Assembly: GCF_000349945.1 (NCBI RefSeq) | Contig: NC_020516.1 | Span: 1,426,001-1,490,000 of the forward strand | Length of the DNA: 64,000 nucleotides | Direction of reading: 5' to 3' | Source: Azoarcus sp. KH32C | GTDB lineage: Bacteria > Pseudomonadota > Gammaproteobacteria > Burkholderiales > Rhodocyclaceae | Shown: in pieces, positions 21,237-30,278 of the stretch | Layout of the letters: every line of letters begins with the position of its first letter | Position numbering within the stretch: position 1 is the first letter of the stretch | The notes under the pieces: model-generated | Seen by the model: only the letters and a program-made list of their open reading frames with translations | The model's database searches: none | Told to the model about the DNA's origin: nothing | Position numbers and translations under genes: made by a program

Positions 21237-22685
21237 ATGGCTGGACTTCTTAGCATCGGTCTGTCGGGCATCAACAGTTCGCAAGCGAACCTGTTGACGA
21301 CCAGCCATAACATTTCCAATGCGGACACGCCGGGATTCAGCCGTCAGCAGGCGATCCAGACGACCATTGATCCGATCTTCTCCGGCTCGGGCTTTTTCGG
21401 CCAGGGTTCGAAGATCGACTCGGTGCGCCGCCAGTACGACGGATTCCTGACCCAGCAGGTGCTCACGGCCTCGACGCGCAAGGAGGAGTTTTCCGCCTAC
21501 AGCGCGCAGATCTCGCAGATCGACAACCTGCTTGCCGATACTAGTGCGGGCCTTTCGCCTGCGCTCCAGGACTTCTTCAAGGGCGTGCAGGACGTCGCGA
21601 CCAACCCGTCCAGCATTCCGGCCCGCCAGGCGCTGATTTCGACGGGACAGACGCTTGCGGCGCGCTTTAATGCGCTGGATGCGCGGCTCGGCGAGATCCG
21701 GGACACCAACGAAGGGCAGATTTCCAGCACCGTCGATTCGATCAATGCGTTCGCGCGGCAGATTGCCGACATGAACGAGCGGATCGCCGCCGTGCAGGTC
21801 GGCGGACCGTCGATTCCGGCGAACGATCTCCTCGACCAGCGCGACAGCCTCATCGGCGAGCTGAACAAGCTCGTCAAGGTGAATACCTTCACCGAGTCCG
21901 ATGGTTCGATCAGTGTCTCGATCGGTAGCGGGCAGTCGCTGGTGGTCGGGAACACGGCGTCGCAACTTGTCGTCGCCAGCGACTCTTCGGTTCCGTCCGA
22001 TCCCTTCCGCGGCGAGATCCGGCTCGCGACGCCGGGCGGTTCGGTCCTGCTGCCGGATTCGATCCTGTCGGGCGGACAGCTCGGCGGTCTGCTGAAATTC
22101 CGTAACGAGACGCTGGATCCGGCACGGGAGCAACTTGGTGACCTCGCCATCGCCGTGTCGAACCAGTTCAACACAATCCACGAAGCGGGCTATGCGCTGA
22201 ACGGGACGACGACCGGCACGGCCTTCTTCGCCGATATCAGCGGCATGGCAGTCAACAACGTGAGCCGCCGGTCGGCGGCAGGCGCCTTCGCCGTGTCGAT
22301 CACCGATCCCGCATTGATCGCGGCTTCCGGCGCGGCCGACGCGACGCGCGGCGTGACCGCGGGGGGCAGCAACAACGAGAACGCGCTGCTGCTGGCGGGG
22401 TTGCAGACCGCCAAGGTGATGAACGGCGGCACGGCGACCTTCCAGTCGAACTATTCGCAACTCGTCAGCTCTGTCGGTAATAAGGCCCGCGAGGTGCAGA
22501 TTGGCGAGAAGAGCCAGGAGTCGCAGCTCGAGCAGGCAACGAATGCGCAGCAGGCCCTGTCTGGCGTGAATCTGGACGAAGAGGCGGCGAATCTGATCCG
22601 CTTCCAGCAGTCGTACCAAGCGGCAGCACGGGTGATGTCCGTGGCTGGTACGCTGTTCGACGAGATCCTGTCGGTCAGCCGCTGA
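21237..22685 (+). CDS. flgK: Hook-filament junction protein FlgK (HAP1)
   Basis: The first junction protein between hook and filament, exported with FlgN help. The protein has 482 residues. The N-terminal LTTSHNISNADTPGFSRQQA and C-terminal NLDEEAANLIRFQQSYQAAA axial helices are canonical. The middle is a variable coiled and beta domain. GAGGT precedes the ATG, and a FliA-like promoter lies in the 66-bp gap after flgJ. Confidence 0.97.
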   Translation: MAGLLSIGLSGINSSQANLLTTSHNISNADTPGFSRQQAIQTTIDPIFSGSGFFGQGSKIDSVRRQYDGFLTQQVLTASTRKEEFSAYSAQISQIDNLLADTSAGLSPALQDFFKGVQDVATNPSSIPARQALISTGQTLAARFNALDARLGEIRDTNEGQISSTVDSINAFARQIADMNERIAAVQVGGPSIPANDLLDQRDSLIGELNKLVKVNTFTESDGSISVSIGSGQSLVVGNTASQLVVASDSSVPSDPFRGEIRLATPGGSVLLPDSILSGGQLGGLLKFRNETLDPAREQLGDLAIAVSNQFNTIHEAGYALNGTTTGTAFFADISGMAVNNVSRRSAAGAFAVSITDPALIAASGAADATRGVTAGGSNNENALLLAGLQTAKVMNGGTATFQSNYSQLVSSVGNKAREVQIGEKSQESQLEQATNAQQALSGVNLDEEAANLIRFQQSYQAAARVMSVAGTLFDEILSVSR

Positions 22686-22700
22686 GCGTGAGGTGACATC

Positions 22701-23645
22701 ATGAGAATCTCGACCAGCATGATCTTTGACGCCGGCCGCAACACGCTGATGCGGCAGAGCGCGGACATGGCGCACACCCAGCAGCAGCTCGCGACGGGGC
22801 GGCGGATCCTGACGCCGTCGGATGATCCGATCGGTTCGGCCCGTGCGCTCGAAGTGAGCCAGAGCAAGAGCGTCAACGAGCAGTTCCAGACGAACCAGGG
22901 CTATGCCAAGGACTCGTTGTCCGTCCTCGAAAGCAGCCTTGGCAGTATCGGTGACACGCTCCAGTACATCCGTACGCGTGCCGTGGAGGCCGGTAACGGC
23001 ACATTTTCGGATGCCGAATTGCAGTCGCTCGCATCGGACGTCGAAGCTCAGTTCAACGCCTTGTATGGCGTGGCGAATAGCAAGGATGCCACGGGCGAAT
23101 ATCTGTTTGCCGGGTTCCAGTCCAGTCAGGCAGCGTTTTCGGGCGGTGCCGCGACGGCGGGGGCCGGGCCGGCTGCTGTCGTGTACAACGGCGACGAAGG
23201 TGCTCGCAGCATGCAGGTTGGGCCGTCACGTGTCATGCCGGTCGCCGAACCGGGCAGCAAGGTGTTCATGGCCGATCCGACGACCGGGCAGTCGCAGATG
23301 TTCGCCACGATCTCGAACTTCATCACCGAGCTGCGCAAGCCCCCGACCGACCCGACGCGCAACGTTTCCGCGGCCGTGCAGACGGCCATCGGCGGCATGG
23401 ATGCGGCGATCGACAATGTCAGCACGATTCGGGCGTCGGTCGGTTCGCGCATGGTCGAACTCGATGCGCAGGTCGATCTCTCAGCCGAGCACGATCTCGA
23501 ATATTCCGACACGCTGTCGCGCCTGCAGGACCTCGACTACAACGAGGCGATCTCGCGCTTCTCGCAACAACAAACCGTATTGCAGGCCGCGCAGCAATCC
23601 TATGTGCGCGTAACCGGCCTGTCCCTTTTCGACTTGCTCAGATGA
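22701..23645 (+). CDS. flgL: Hook-filament junction protein FlgL (HAP3)
   Basis: The second junction protein, flagellin-like. The 314-residue product has MRISTSMIFDAGRNTLMRQS at the N-terminus and LATGRRILTPSDDPIGSARA, which define FlgL. The C-terminus SFSQQQ-like ISRFSQQQTVLQAAQQSYV completes the helical core. It follows flgK by 15 bp and overlaps the next start codon by 4 bp. Confidence 0.97.
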   Translation: MRISTSMIFDAGRNTLMRQSADMAHTQQQLATGRRILTPSDDPIGSARALEVSQSKSVNEQFQTNQGYAKDSLSVLESSLGSIGDTLQYIRTRAVEAGNGTFSDAELQSLASDVEAQFNALYGVANSKDATGEYLFAGFQSSQAAFSGGAATAGAGPAAVVYNGDEGARSMQVGPSRVMPVAEPGSKVFMADPTTGQSQMFATISNFITELRKPPTDPTRNVSAAVQTAIGGMDAAIDNVSTIRASVGSRMVELDAQVDLSAEHDLEYSDTLSRLQDLDYNEAISRFSQQQTVLQAAQQSYVRVTGLSLFDLLR

Positions 23646-24112
23646 GTCCATCCGCCCGAACGACGACGCGGCGCCTTGCCTTGTTCCTGCTTCTGCCGAC
23701 CCTCGCGGGGTGTTCGTCGCTCAAGGAAAGCGGCGCCGGGATTGCGGGCGGAGTGGGTGGTGCGCTCGTCGCCCAGAAGGCGGAGCTGCTCAAGCCGGAG
23801 TTTCTCGGCGGCGCACTCATTGCCTACGCGATCTACGATCCGCTGGCTCCCACATGGGAAATCAACGCGACCAAGCTCGACGAAGACCGCGTGCGCTTCG
23901 ACCTGCGCATGAAAGCGCTGATCACGGGCGGTGACGGCGAGGCGCGCCAGATCTTCCTGCGCAATGCGCGGCAACTCGCCGAGGGACAGGGCGCCGCGGG
24001 CTTTGACATCGTGCGTTTCGAGGAAGGCATCGACTCGACGCGCCCGTTCGCACATCGCTTTGCGAGCGGGGAAATCCGTCTGGTGCGTTCGCGCATCTGG
24101 CCGACGCTCTAG
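23642..24112 (+). CDS. Putative lipoprotein, flgL-linked
   Basis: A 156-residue protein with a signal peptide and lipobox LAGC (Cys24), so it is likely anchored in an envelope membrane. A glycine-rich stretch (GAGIAGGVGGAL) follows. The rest (WEINATKLDEDRVRFDLRMK and onward) looks like a small alpha/beta domain. I do not recognise the family. The ATG overlaps the flgL stop (ATGA), so it is translationally coupled to flagellar genes. Its 3' end overlaps fliR on the other strand by 4 bp. A role in the flagellar envelope is inferred from context only. Confidence 0.82.
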   Translation: MSPSARTTTRRLALFLLLPTLAGCSSLKESGAGIAGGVGGALVAQKAELLKPEFLGGALIAYAIYDPLAPTWEINATKLDEDRVRFDLRMKALITGGDGEARQIFLRNARQLAEGQGAAGFDIVRFEEGIDSTRPFAHRFASGEIRLVRSRIWPTL

Positions 24113-24909
24113 GGCTGAAGGCTAGCCTGTCCAACGAAGGTACGCAGCATCTGGTCGATGGCGTCGAAGCCGTGTTCGAAGAGCGACTGCAGGACGGGCG
24201 CGAAGCTGTTGAGGCTGACCAGCAGCACCAGGAAGCCGACTGAGAGCGTCACCGGGAAGCCGATCGCAAACAGGTTGAGCTGAGGCGCTGCGCGGGTCAG
24301 CACGCCGAGCGCGATGTTCGTGATGAGCAGCGCCGCGATCATCGGAAGCGCCATCAGCAGTGCGGAGGCGAACATCGTCGCCGCGTGCGCGACGATCTGC
24401 ATCCAGCCGTCGGCTTTCGGCAGCGTTCCGACCGGCAGCCATTCAAAGCTCACGACCACGACATTCACCAGCATCAGGTGGCCATTCAGCGCCACGAAGA
24501 TGAGCAGCGTGAGCAGGCCGATGAACTCGGTCACGACCGCAGTCTGGCCGCCGGTCTGCGGGCTGAAGAAGACGGCGAACGAAAGCCCCATCTGCAGGCC
24601 GATGAGTTCGCCGGCGACGTCGACCGCCGCGAACAGCACCCGCATCATGAAGCCGATCGCGATGCCGATCACGGTCTGCTGGGCGAGGATCATCAAGGCC
24701 ATCATCGAGCTTGCCGGCACCGGGGGCATGGGCGGCAAGGCCGGGAGGACGGCGAGCGCCGCCGCCAGTCCGACGGCGAGGCGCACGCGCACCGGGATCA
24801 TGCGGTTGCTGAAGAAGGGCGCTGCAGAGATCAGGCCGAGGATGCGGGCCAGCGGAAAGATCAGTGCGGCCAGCCAGGTATCGAGCTGGGCGGAGGTGAC
24901 GCTGAGCAT
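24109..24909 (-). CDS. fliR: Flagellar export gate protein FliR
   Basis: An inner-membrane component of the FliPQR export gate. The 266-residue product has about six hydrophobic segments. FliR-type sequences include LARILGLISAAPFFSNRMIP near the N-terminus and MALPMIAALLITNIALGVLTRAAPQLN in the second half. It is the last gene of the fliLMNOPQR run and converges on the flgL-linked lipoprotein gene with a 4-bp overlap. Confidence 0.96.
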   Translation of the reverse strand: MLSVTSAQLDTWLAALIFPLARILGLISAAPFFSNRMIPVRVRLAVGLAAALAVLPALPPMPPVPASSMMALMILAQQTVIGIAIGFMMRVLFAAVDVAGELIGLQMGLSFAVFFSPQTGGQTAVVTEFIGLLTLLIFVALNGHLMLVNVVVVSFEWLPVGTLPKADGWMQIVAHAATMFASALLMALPMIAALLITNIALGVLTRAAPQLNLFAIGFPVTLSVGFLVLLVSLNSFAPVLQSLFEHGFDAIDQMLRTFVGQASLQP

Positions 24910-24920
24910 CGGGCGTGGCG

Positions 24921-25190
24921 TCAGCCGATCATCGTCGGGATCGACTCGAGCAGCCTGCGCGTGAAGTCGATGATCAGCGTCATCATCCAGTGGCCGGCGA
25001 TCACGAGCGACGCGAAGACGGCGACGAGTTTCGGCACGAAGCTCAGGGTCATTTCGTTGATCTGCGTGGCGGCCTGGAACACGCTGACGATGAGGCCGGT
25101 GACGAGGGCCGCGAGGAACATCGGCGCGGCCATCAGCAGCGTGATTTCGAGGGCTTCGCGGCCGATGTCGACGATGGTACCGGGATTCAT
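24921..25190 (-). CDS. fliQ: Flagellar export gate protein FliQ
   Basis: A small gate subunit of 89 residues with two membrane helices. It begins MNPGTIVDIGREALEITLLM and contains GLIVSVFQAATQINEMTLSF, a FliQ signature. ATG 25190 has GAGGAG about 8 nt upstream; the longer open frame to 25295 lies inside fliP. It is 11 bp from fliR. Confidence 0.97.
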   Translation of the reverse strand: MNPGTIVDIGREALEITLLMAAPMFLAALVTGLIVSVFQAATQINEMTLSFVPKLVAVFASLVIAGHWMMTLIIDFTRRLLESIPTMIG

Positions 25191-25206
25191 GACGGAGTCT
25201 CCTCGA

Positions 25207-25968
25207 TTAGCTCGCAAAGCTCTCGACCAGCGACCCGACGAGCAGGGTCCAGCCGTCGACGAGCACGAACAGCATGATCTTGAATGGCAGGGCAACGATC
25301 ACCGGTGACATCATCATCATCCCCATCGACATCAGCACGGAGGCGACCACCATGTCGATGATCAGGAAAGGGATGAAGATCAGGAAGCCGATCTGGAAGG
25401 CAGTTTTGAGTTCTGAAGTAACGAAGGCGGGTATGACGACGCGCATCGGCAGGTCCTCGGCCTTTTCGACCGGCGGCGTCTTCGACAGCTTGGCGAAGAG
25501 CGCGATGTCGGGTTCGCGGACCTGCTTGAGCATGAAGGCCTTGACCGGCACCGAGGCACGCTCGACGGCGACGTCGAAGCCGATTTCGCTGCGCGACAAG
25601 GGCAGGTAGGCGTCCGTGTACACCTTTTCGGCGACGGGCGACATGATGAAGAACGTCAGGAAGAGCGCGAGGCCGAGCAGCACCTGGTTTGGCGGCGAGG
25701 TCTGGGTGCCCATCGCGGTGCGCAACATGCCGAAGACGATGATGATGCGCGTGAAGCTGGTCGTCATCAGCACGATCGCCGGCAGGAAGCTCAGCGAGGT
25801 GAGCAGCAGCAGCGTCTGGACGCTCAGGCTGTAGGTCGTGCCGCCGCCTGGGCCCGGCGTGCCGGTGATCGCGGGCAGGCCTTGCGCCCGGGCGATCACG
25901 GGCAACAGGACGAGCGACAGTGCGGCGGCGATGCGCATGGCCGTGCGGCTTGCGTCAGTTCGCATCAT
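25207..25968 (-). CDS. fliP: Flagellar export gate protein FliP
   Basis: The core gate subunit, 253 residues, with a cleavable signal peptide ending near ARAQ. The motifs TSFTRIIIVFGMLRTAMGTQ and PFLIIDMVVASVLMSMGMMM are diagnostic. Four membrane helices are apparent. The second ATG (25965) could serve as well. Its start overlaps the fliO 3' end by 14 bp, indicating co-translation. Confidence 0.97.
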   Translation of the reverse strand: MMRTDASRTAMRIAAALSLVLLPVIARAQGLPAITGTPGPGGGTTYSLSVQTLLLLTSLSFLPAIVLMTTSFTRIIIVFGMLRTAMGTQTSPPNQVLLGLALFLTFFIMSPVAEKVYTDAYLPLSRSEIGFDVAVERASVPVKAFMLKQVREPDIALFAKLSKTPPVEKAEDLPMRVVIPAFVTSELKTAFQIGFLIFIPFLIIDMVVASVLMSMGMMMMSPVIVALPFKIMLFVLVDGWTLLVGSLVESFAS

Positions 25969-26377
25969 TGCGGCGCTCCATCGAACGTTTTAGCCAAGCC
26001 TGGAAGTCACCCAAGGGATGCGCGCCTCCAGGGCCGCTGTTGGTCTGGATCGCATCGGCCGGCAGCGTGTGGAGCGTGCGGACGCTCGCCGGCGTGACAC
26101 CCAGCACCAACACCTGGCCTGCGATTTCGACCAGCACCACGCGTTCGCGCGGGCCCACGGGGACGGCCCCCAGTACCTTGAGGCCGGCAGCGGCACCGCG
26201 CGGCGTCGAAAGACGCTTGATTAGCCATAGGCTGCCGAGCAGCAGGGCGAGCACGATGCCGAGGCCGAAGAGCATCTGGCCGATGCCTTCGGTCATGGCC
26301 GGCGACGCTTCGGCGGCACGGGCGGGCGCCGCAGCGAGCGCCAGCAGGGGGATGAAGCGATGGTGGATAGTGTTCAC
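25955..26377 (-). CDS. fliO: Flagellar biosynthesis protein FliO
   Basis: An inner-membrane factor that helps FliP assemble. From GTG 26377 the product has 140 residues. It begins with an apparent signal-like segment (HHRFIPLLALAAAPARA), then one membrane helix (MLFGLGIVLALLLGSLWLIK). The cytoplasmic FliO domain LKVLGAVPVGPRERVVLVEI follows. No good ribosome site is visible. A TTG at 26434 in frame would add 19 residues, so the start is uncertain. It lies between fliN and fliP as usual. Confidence 0.88.
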   Translation of the reverse strand: MNTIHHRFIPLLALAAAPARAAEASPAMTEGIGQMLFGLGIVLALLLGSLWLIKRLSTPRGAAAGLKVLGAVPVGPRERVVLVEIAGQVLVLGVTPASVRTLHTLPADAIQTNSGPGGAHPLGDFQAWLKRSMERRNDAN

Positions 26378-26522
26378 AGCAGGGGCGACGGTTCTTCCGA
26401 TGGGAGAAGAATACGCGCGACAGGACCTTGCCAAGGGGGCAATAAGACGGAAAAAAGGGGGATTATTCGGCGCTTTGCCGGCCGGGCGGACGAGGGCGCC
26501 GCGGCCGGAGTTGCGGCTGCGC

Positions 26523-26999
26523 TTAGCCGCGGATCTTCCGCATCCGTTCGGCCGGCGTGATGATGTCGGTGAGGCGAATGCCGAACTTGTCGTTCACGAC
26601 GACGACTTCGCCCTGCGCGATCAGCGTGCCATTGACCAGTACGTCCATCGGTTCGCCCGCGAGACCGTCGAGCTCGACCACCGAGCCGTGCGCCAGCTGC
26701 AGCAGGTTGCGGATCGAAATCTTGGTGCGTCCGAGTTCGACCGTGAGCTGGACGGGGATGTCCAGGATCATGTCGAAGTCGTTCAGGCTCCCCGCACGCG
26801 GAGCGCTGGCCCCGAAATCGGGGAAGAGATGGCTCGCAGGCTTGGCCTGGTAGGGCGAGGCCGCAGCGGCGGCAAGATCGGCGGCAACCTGGCGCGCTTC
26901 GGCGTCGGCGTTGCCCTCCGCCGTCGCCTGTTCCATCATCGCCGCAGCCCAATCGTCCTCGCTGACCTGCGAGTCGATGTCGTTGTCGTTGTCAGCCAT
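26523..26999 (-). CDS. fliN: Flagellar C-ring switch protein FliN
   Basis: A C-ring subunit and export-ATPase docking site. The C-terminal SpoA domain (residues about 75-158) is canonical: ILDIPVQLTVELGRTKISIR, GSVVELDGLAGEPMDVLVNG and IRLTDIITPAERMRKIRG. The N-terminal 70 residues are acidic and Ala-rich, as in other long FliN proteins. The start overlaps the end of fliM by 8 bp. Confidence 0.97.
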   Translation of the reverse strand: MADNDNDIDSQVSEDDWAAAMMEQATAEGNADAEARQVAADLAAAAASPYQAKPASHLFPDFGASAPRAGSLNDFDMILDIPVQLTVELGRTKISIRNLLQLAHGSVVELDGLAGEPMDVLVNGTLIAQGEVVVVNDKFGIRLTDIITPAERMRKIRG

Positions 27000-27999
27000 G
27001 TTGGCCTCCGAATAATGGCGAACTGCCGTCCTCGTTGGCGAGGAAGCGTTCGACTTTGACTGCGTAGTTAGGACCCTGCCGTCCGTAGCTCAGTTCAAGC
27101 ACGGGCACCCCGTCGACCTCGCCCTGAAGCATTTCGGAGACGTTGATCGGGATCACGTCGCCGACGCGCATGTTGACGATGTCACGCAGCGTGACCGTGG
27201 CGCTGCCGAGATTGCACACGAGTTCGACCTCGGCCGTCTGCAGCTGGCGGGTGAGCAGGCTGATCCAGCGGTTGTCCTGGCTCAGGTGGTCGCTCTGCAT
27301 CGTCGAATACAGCACGTCGCGGATCGGCTCGACCATCGAGTAGGGGAAGCAGATGTGCATGTCCGCTTGCGATCCGCCGAACTCGAGCGAGAAGCTCGCC
27401 GAGATCACGATCTCGGACGGCGTCGCGATGTTCGCGAACTGCGAGTTCATCTCGGAGCGCACGTATTCCATCTCGAGCTTGAAGACCGGGGCCCAGGCGC
27501 GCGTGTATTCGGCGAACACGACGTTGAGCATGCCCTGGATGATGCGCTGCTCGGTCGGCGTGAAGTCGCGGCCTTCGACGCGGGAGTGGAAGCGGCCGTC
27601 GCCGCCGAACATGTTGTCGACGACGAGGAACACCAGGTTCGGGTCGAAGACCACCAAGCCCGTGCCGCGCAGCGGCTTGGCAAGTACGAGGTTTAGGTTC
27701 GTCGGCACCACCAGGTTGCGCACGAACTCGCCGTACTTCTGCACCTTCACCGGGCCGATCGAGACCTCGGCGTTGCGGTGCATGTAGTTGAACAGGCCGA
27801 TGCGCAGGTAGCGTGCGAAGCGTTCGTGGATCAGTTCGAGCGTGGGCATCCGCCCGCGCACGATGCGTTCCTGTGTTGCAAGGTTGTACGGCCGTACGCC
27901 GGACTGGTCGCCCTGTTCCTCCTCCTGATCCTCAGGCTCGCCCGCGACGCCCTTCAACAGGGCATCGACCTCGTCCTGGGAGAGAAAGTCGGAAGACAT
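26992..27999 (-). CDS. fliM: Flagellar switch protein FliM
   Basis: A C-ring protein that binds phosphorylated CheY and sets rotation direction. The N-terminal MSSDFLSQDEVDALLKGV is the CheY-P binding segment. A CheC-like middle domain follows (VPTNLNLVLAKPLRGTGLVV), then a C-terminal SpoA domain (LGSATVTLRDIVNMRVGDVI). The length of 335 residues is typical. It starts 14 bp after fliL. Confidence 0.97.
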   Translation of the reverse strand: MSSDFLSQDEVDALLKGVAGEPEDQEEEQGDQSGVRPYNLATQERIVRGRMPTLELIHERFARYLRIGLFNYMHRNAEVSIGPVKVQKYGEFVRNLVVPTNLNLVLAKPLRGTGLVVFDPNLVFLVVDNMFGGDGRFHSRVEGRDFTPTEQRIIQGMLNVVFAEYTRAWAPVFKLEMEYVRSEMNSQFANIATPSEIVISASFSLEFGGSQADMHICFPYSMVEPIRDVLYSTMQSDHLSQDNRWISLLTRQLQTAEVELVCNLGSATVTLRDIVNMRVGDVIPINVSEMLQGEVDGVPVLELSYGRQGPNYAVKVERFLANEDGSSPLFGGQHG

Positions 28000-28013
28000 G
28001 GTCGATCACCTCC

Positions 28014-28580
28014 TCACTGGATAATGAAGGAGTTGAAGCGAACGGCCTCGATCGGACCCGCCACGGCCTGCTTGGCGTTCTCGCCCTTGGGGGGTGGGGT
28101 GCCGGTCAGGACCTGATTGGTTCGACTCACGATCTGGGCCGCAAGATCCTCGCGTCCTTCGGGAGTAGACAGTTCCGAAGGGAGTTTGCTCGACAACAGC
28201 AGGTTGATCTCGTGGCGGATATCCGGCATGAAGCCTTTCAAGTTTTCAGCAATCTTGTGGTCGCTGACGCGCAGCGCCATGACGACCTGAAGGTAACGGT
28301 CGCCTTCCGCCGGCGCCAGGTTCACGACAAACGGATCGAGCGCGACGAAGGTCGGCGGGTGGCTGAGATCGACGGTCGCGACCGCGGCCGGCTTCTCGGC
28401 ATGCTCCTCTTCCGTCGCATGCCCCTTCCTGAGCAGCATCACGGCGACGACGGCGGCGATCAGCACGACCACGACCGCAACGGCCAGGATGATGATGATC
28501 AACAGCTTCTTGCCACGCTTCGGTGCGGGAGCCGCAGCCGGCGCTTCGGCGGCCGGTTGCGGAGCGGGGGCTTTTGCCAT
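28014..28580 (-). CDS. fliL: Flagellar basal-body protein FliL
   Basis: A single-pass inner-membrane protein around the stators. The 188-residue product has a Pro/Ala-rich cytoplasmic tail, one helix (LLIIIILAVAVVVVLIAAVV, about residues 29-48) and a periplasmic FliL domain (FVALDPFVVNLAPAEGDRYL). It is the first gene of a fliLMNOPQR unit; a sigma54-type element lies about 68 bp upstream. Confidence 0.95.
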   Translation of the reverse strand: MAKAPAPQPAAEAPAAAPAPKRGKKLLIIIILAVAVVVVLIAAVVAVMLLRKGHATEEEHAEKPAAVATVDLSHPPTFVALDPFVVNLAPAEGDRYLQVVMALRVSDHKIAENLKGFMPDIRHEINLLLSSKLPSELSTPEGREDLAAQIVSRTNQVLTGTPPPKGENAKQAVAGPIEAVRFNSFIIQ

Positions 28581-28647
28581 GAATTTCTCCTATTTCCACA
28601 ATTCAATTATGCGCGATCCGTCCCTGCGTCGAATTGCGGAAAAGTGG

Positions 28648-28662
28648 GCAAGTGCGGCCCCA
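28648..28662 (-). promoter_or_regulatory. Candidate sigma54 promoter before fliL
   Basis: On the minus strand TGGGGCCGCACTTGC keeps GG and GC at the required 10-nt separation and preserves TGG and TTGC of the consensus TGGCACG-N4-TTGC. It lies in the fliK-fliL gap, consistent with activation by the FleR-type regulator encoded nearby. The middle of the -24 box deviates. Confidence 0.5.
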
Positions 28663-28674
28663 ATTCACTCGCTA

Positions 28675-30207
28675 TCAGGCAAAGGTGTCGACCATTCCCA
28701 AGGCCGCACGTGACCAGTGTGAAGACGTCGCCGGCCGGATCTCGTCCAGCGCCTGCACGTCATTGCTACCGTTGCCGCCCGAATTGCCGGCAGTCGCTGC
28801 ACGCTCGTCGCGAGCGCGCTGGTCGCTGGAAGTGCTGACGTTGGTCTGACCGAGATTGATGCCCGCCTGCTGCATCACTTCGCGAAGACGGGGCAGGGCC
28901 TGTTCGAGTGCATCGCGCGCTGCCGCGGTGGCTGCAACGAAGTGTGCGGTCGTCTGGTCGCCACTGACCTGGATCGAAATTTCAAGTTTACCGAGATGTG
29001 CGGGCGTAAGCACGAGTTCGGCCTTCGACTCGTTGCGGCCGACCATCCAAACGACGCGATTCCCCACGTCGTCGGCCCACGCCGCCTGACCGGCCTGCGT
29101 ATGGACGGGTAGCTGCGGCACATGGGTCGCCTCGCTGCGGGCGGCCGGGGCAAGATTGGCGAGCTGCAGACCAAGCGTCTGGCTGTCGGTGGAAGCGAGT
29201 TGCGACTGGGGCGCGGGCGTCGCGGCAGCGTTCGCGGCCGAATCTTCAGCCGGTGCGCTTCGCAGAAGCTCGATGTTTTGTGCGCTTCGACTCACGATTG
29301 CCGGTTCGGCAAGTTCTTTGATCGGTACGCCAAAGCCGGCACTGGCGTTTCCGGCCGGGGACGTTCCGGTTGCGACCGCCGCGTCGTCCTTCCCGCCGGT
29401 CGCTAGCGGCATATGGCCGAGGCCGTCGCGTTGCAGGGTCGCCAACACTGTCGACAGGACGTGAGAGGAGGAGCCTTGGCCGGCGGGGAGCGTTCCGGTC
29501 TGGCCGTCAGTTGTGCCTGAGCCCGGTTGAGGAGGCTGCGCCGCGGGAAGTTGGGCGGCGAGCCCCTGTAGCAGGGCGGCAAGGTTTGCCGCTGCGGTCG
29601 TATCTGCCGGCAATTGTGTCGTCGGCGGCGCTTCTGCCGATGCCGCATCGTCGGTTGCAACAACGGCGGCGTTGGTGTTCGCGGCTTGGATTGCGACGTC
29701 GGCGGGCGACTCGTCCTTCGCGGTATCTGCAGTGGAATTCGTGTCGTCTACGGGAGCAGTGGAATTCGTGTCGTCTGCGGGATTTTGCTGCGCTGAGCTC
29801 GGGCGCGCCGCGTCGGATCTCCGCTCTCCTTCAGATGTCGACGGGGCCTGGGCCCGCGACCGGCCTTGGGGTGCGTCGGCTGCCTGTGAGGACTTGTCCG
29901 ATTGGACTTCGCGAGTGGGGCGGCGGGCGACACGAGGGCCATCGTCGTGCGAGTCCGCAGATTTCTGTGGCTGCACGTCGTCATTGCGGTCGGTCCGCGT
30001 CGATCGGTTGGCCTGCTCCGATGCATTGCGCTCTGGTGTCGTGCCAGTGCGGCCGGATTCGCTGCCGATGCGGCGTCCCAGCGCACTCGCGAAATCCTGA
30101 CCGGTATCCGAACCGTCGCGAGCGACAGTCCGCTCGGCGCCAGCGCTGCGGTTGGCGGCCGATGTGATGTTGGTTTGCAGGAGATTGCTGACTAGCGGAT
30201 TTGACAT
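28675..30207 (-). CDS. fliK: Flagellar hook-length control protein FliK
   Basis: The molecular ruler that sets hook length and switches export specificity. The 510-residue protein is mostly low-complexity Ala/Thr/Ser/Asp. It ends in a FliK C-terminal domain: LVLTPAHLGKLEISIQVSGD, then a helix-rich segment LPRLREVMQQAGINLGQTNV. ATG 30207 is preferred over the in-frame TTG at 30213. The region contains a perfect 21-nt tandem duplication. It follows fliJ by 71 bp and is last in the fliF-K unit. Confidence 0.92.
   Translation of the reverse strand: MSNPLVSNLLQTNITSAANRSAGAERTVARDGSDTGQDFASALGRRIGSESGRTGTTPERNASEQANRSTRTDRNDDVQPQKSADSHDDGPRVARRPTREVQSDKSSQAADAPQGRSRAQAPSTSEGERRSDAARPSSAQQNPADDTNSTAPVDDTNSTADTAKDESPADVAIQAANTNAAVVATDDAASAEAPPTTQLPADTTAAANLAALLQGLAAQLPAAQPPQPGSGTTDGQTGTLPAGQGSSSHVLSTVLATLQRDGLGHMPLATGGKDDAAVATGTSPAGNASAGFGVPIKELAEPAIVSRSAQNIELLRSAPAEDSAANAAATPAPQSQLASTDSQTLGLQLANLAPAARSEATHVPQLPVHTQAGQAAWADDVGNRVVWMVGRNESKAELVLTPAHLGKLEISIQVSGDQTTAHFVAATAAARDALEQALPRLREVMQQAGINLGQTNVSTSSDQRARDERAATAGNSGGNGSNDVQALDEIRPATSSHWSRAALGMVDTFA
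29729..29776. repeat. Tandem duplication inside fliK
   Basis: A perfect 21-nt match recurs with a 27-nt period (29729-29749 and 29756-29776), giving a 9-residue repeat with DDTNSTA in the low-complexity middle of FliK. It keeps the reading frame and is a likely site of length variation. Confidence 0.85.
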
Positions 30208-30278
30208 CGCCAATTCCCAAAAGATGGCCGGTTCAGGGCGATATGTGCAAGCCGCATGCCAGCGCCGGCTTGCCGGAC

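Noticed and set aside
20034..22775. A 913-codon open frame on the minus strand
   Set aside because: It lies antisense to flgJ and flgK, which have firm homology. It is a product of high GC and third-position bias.
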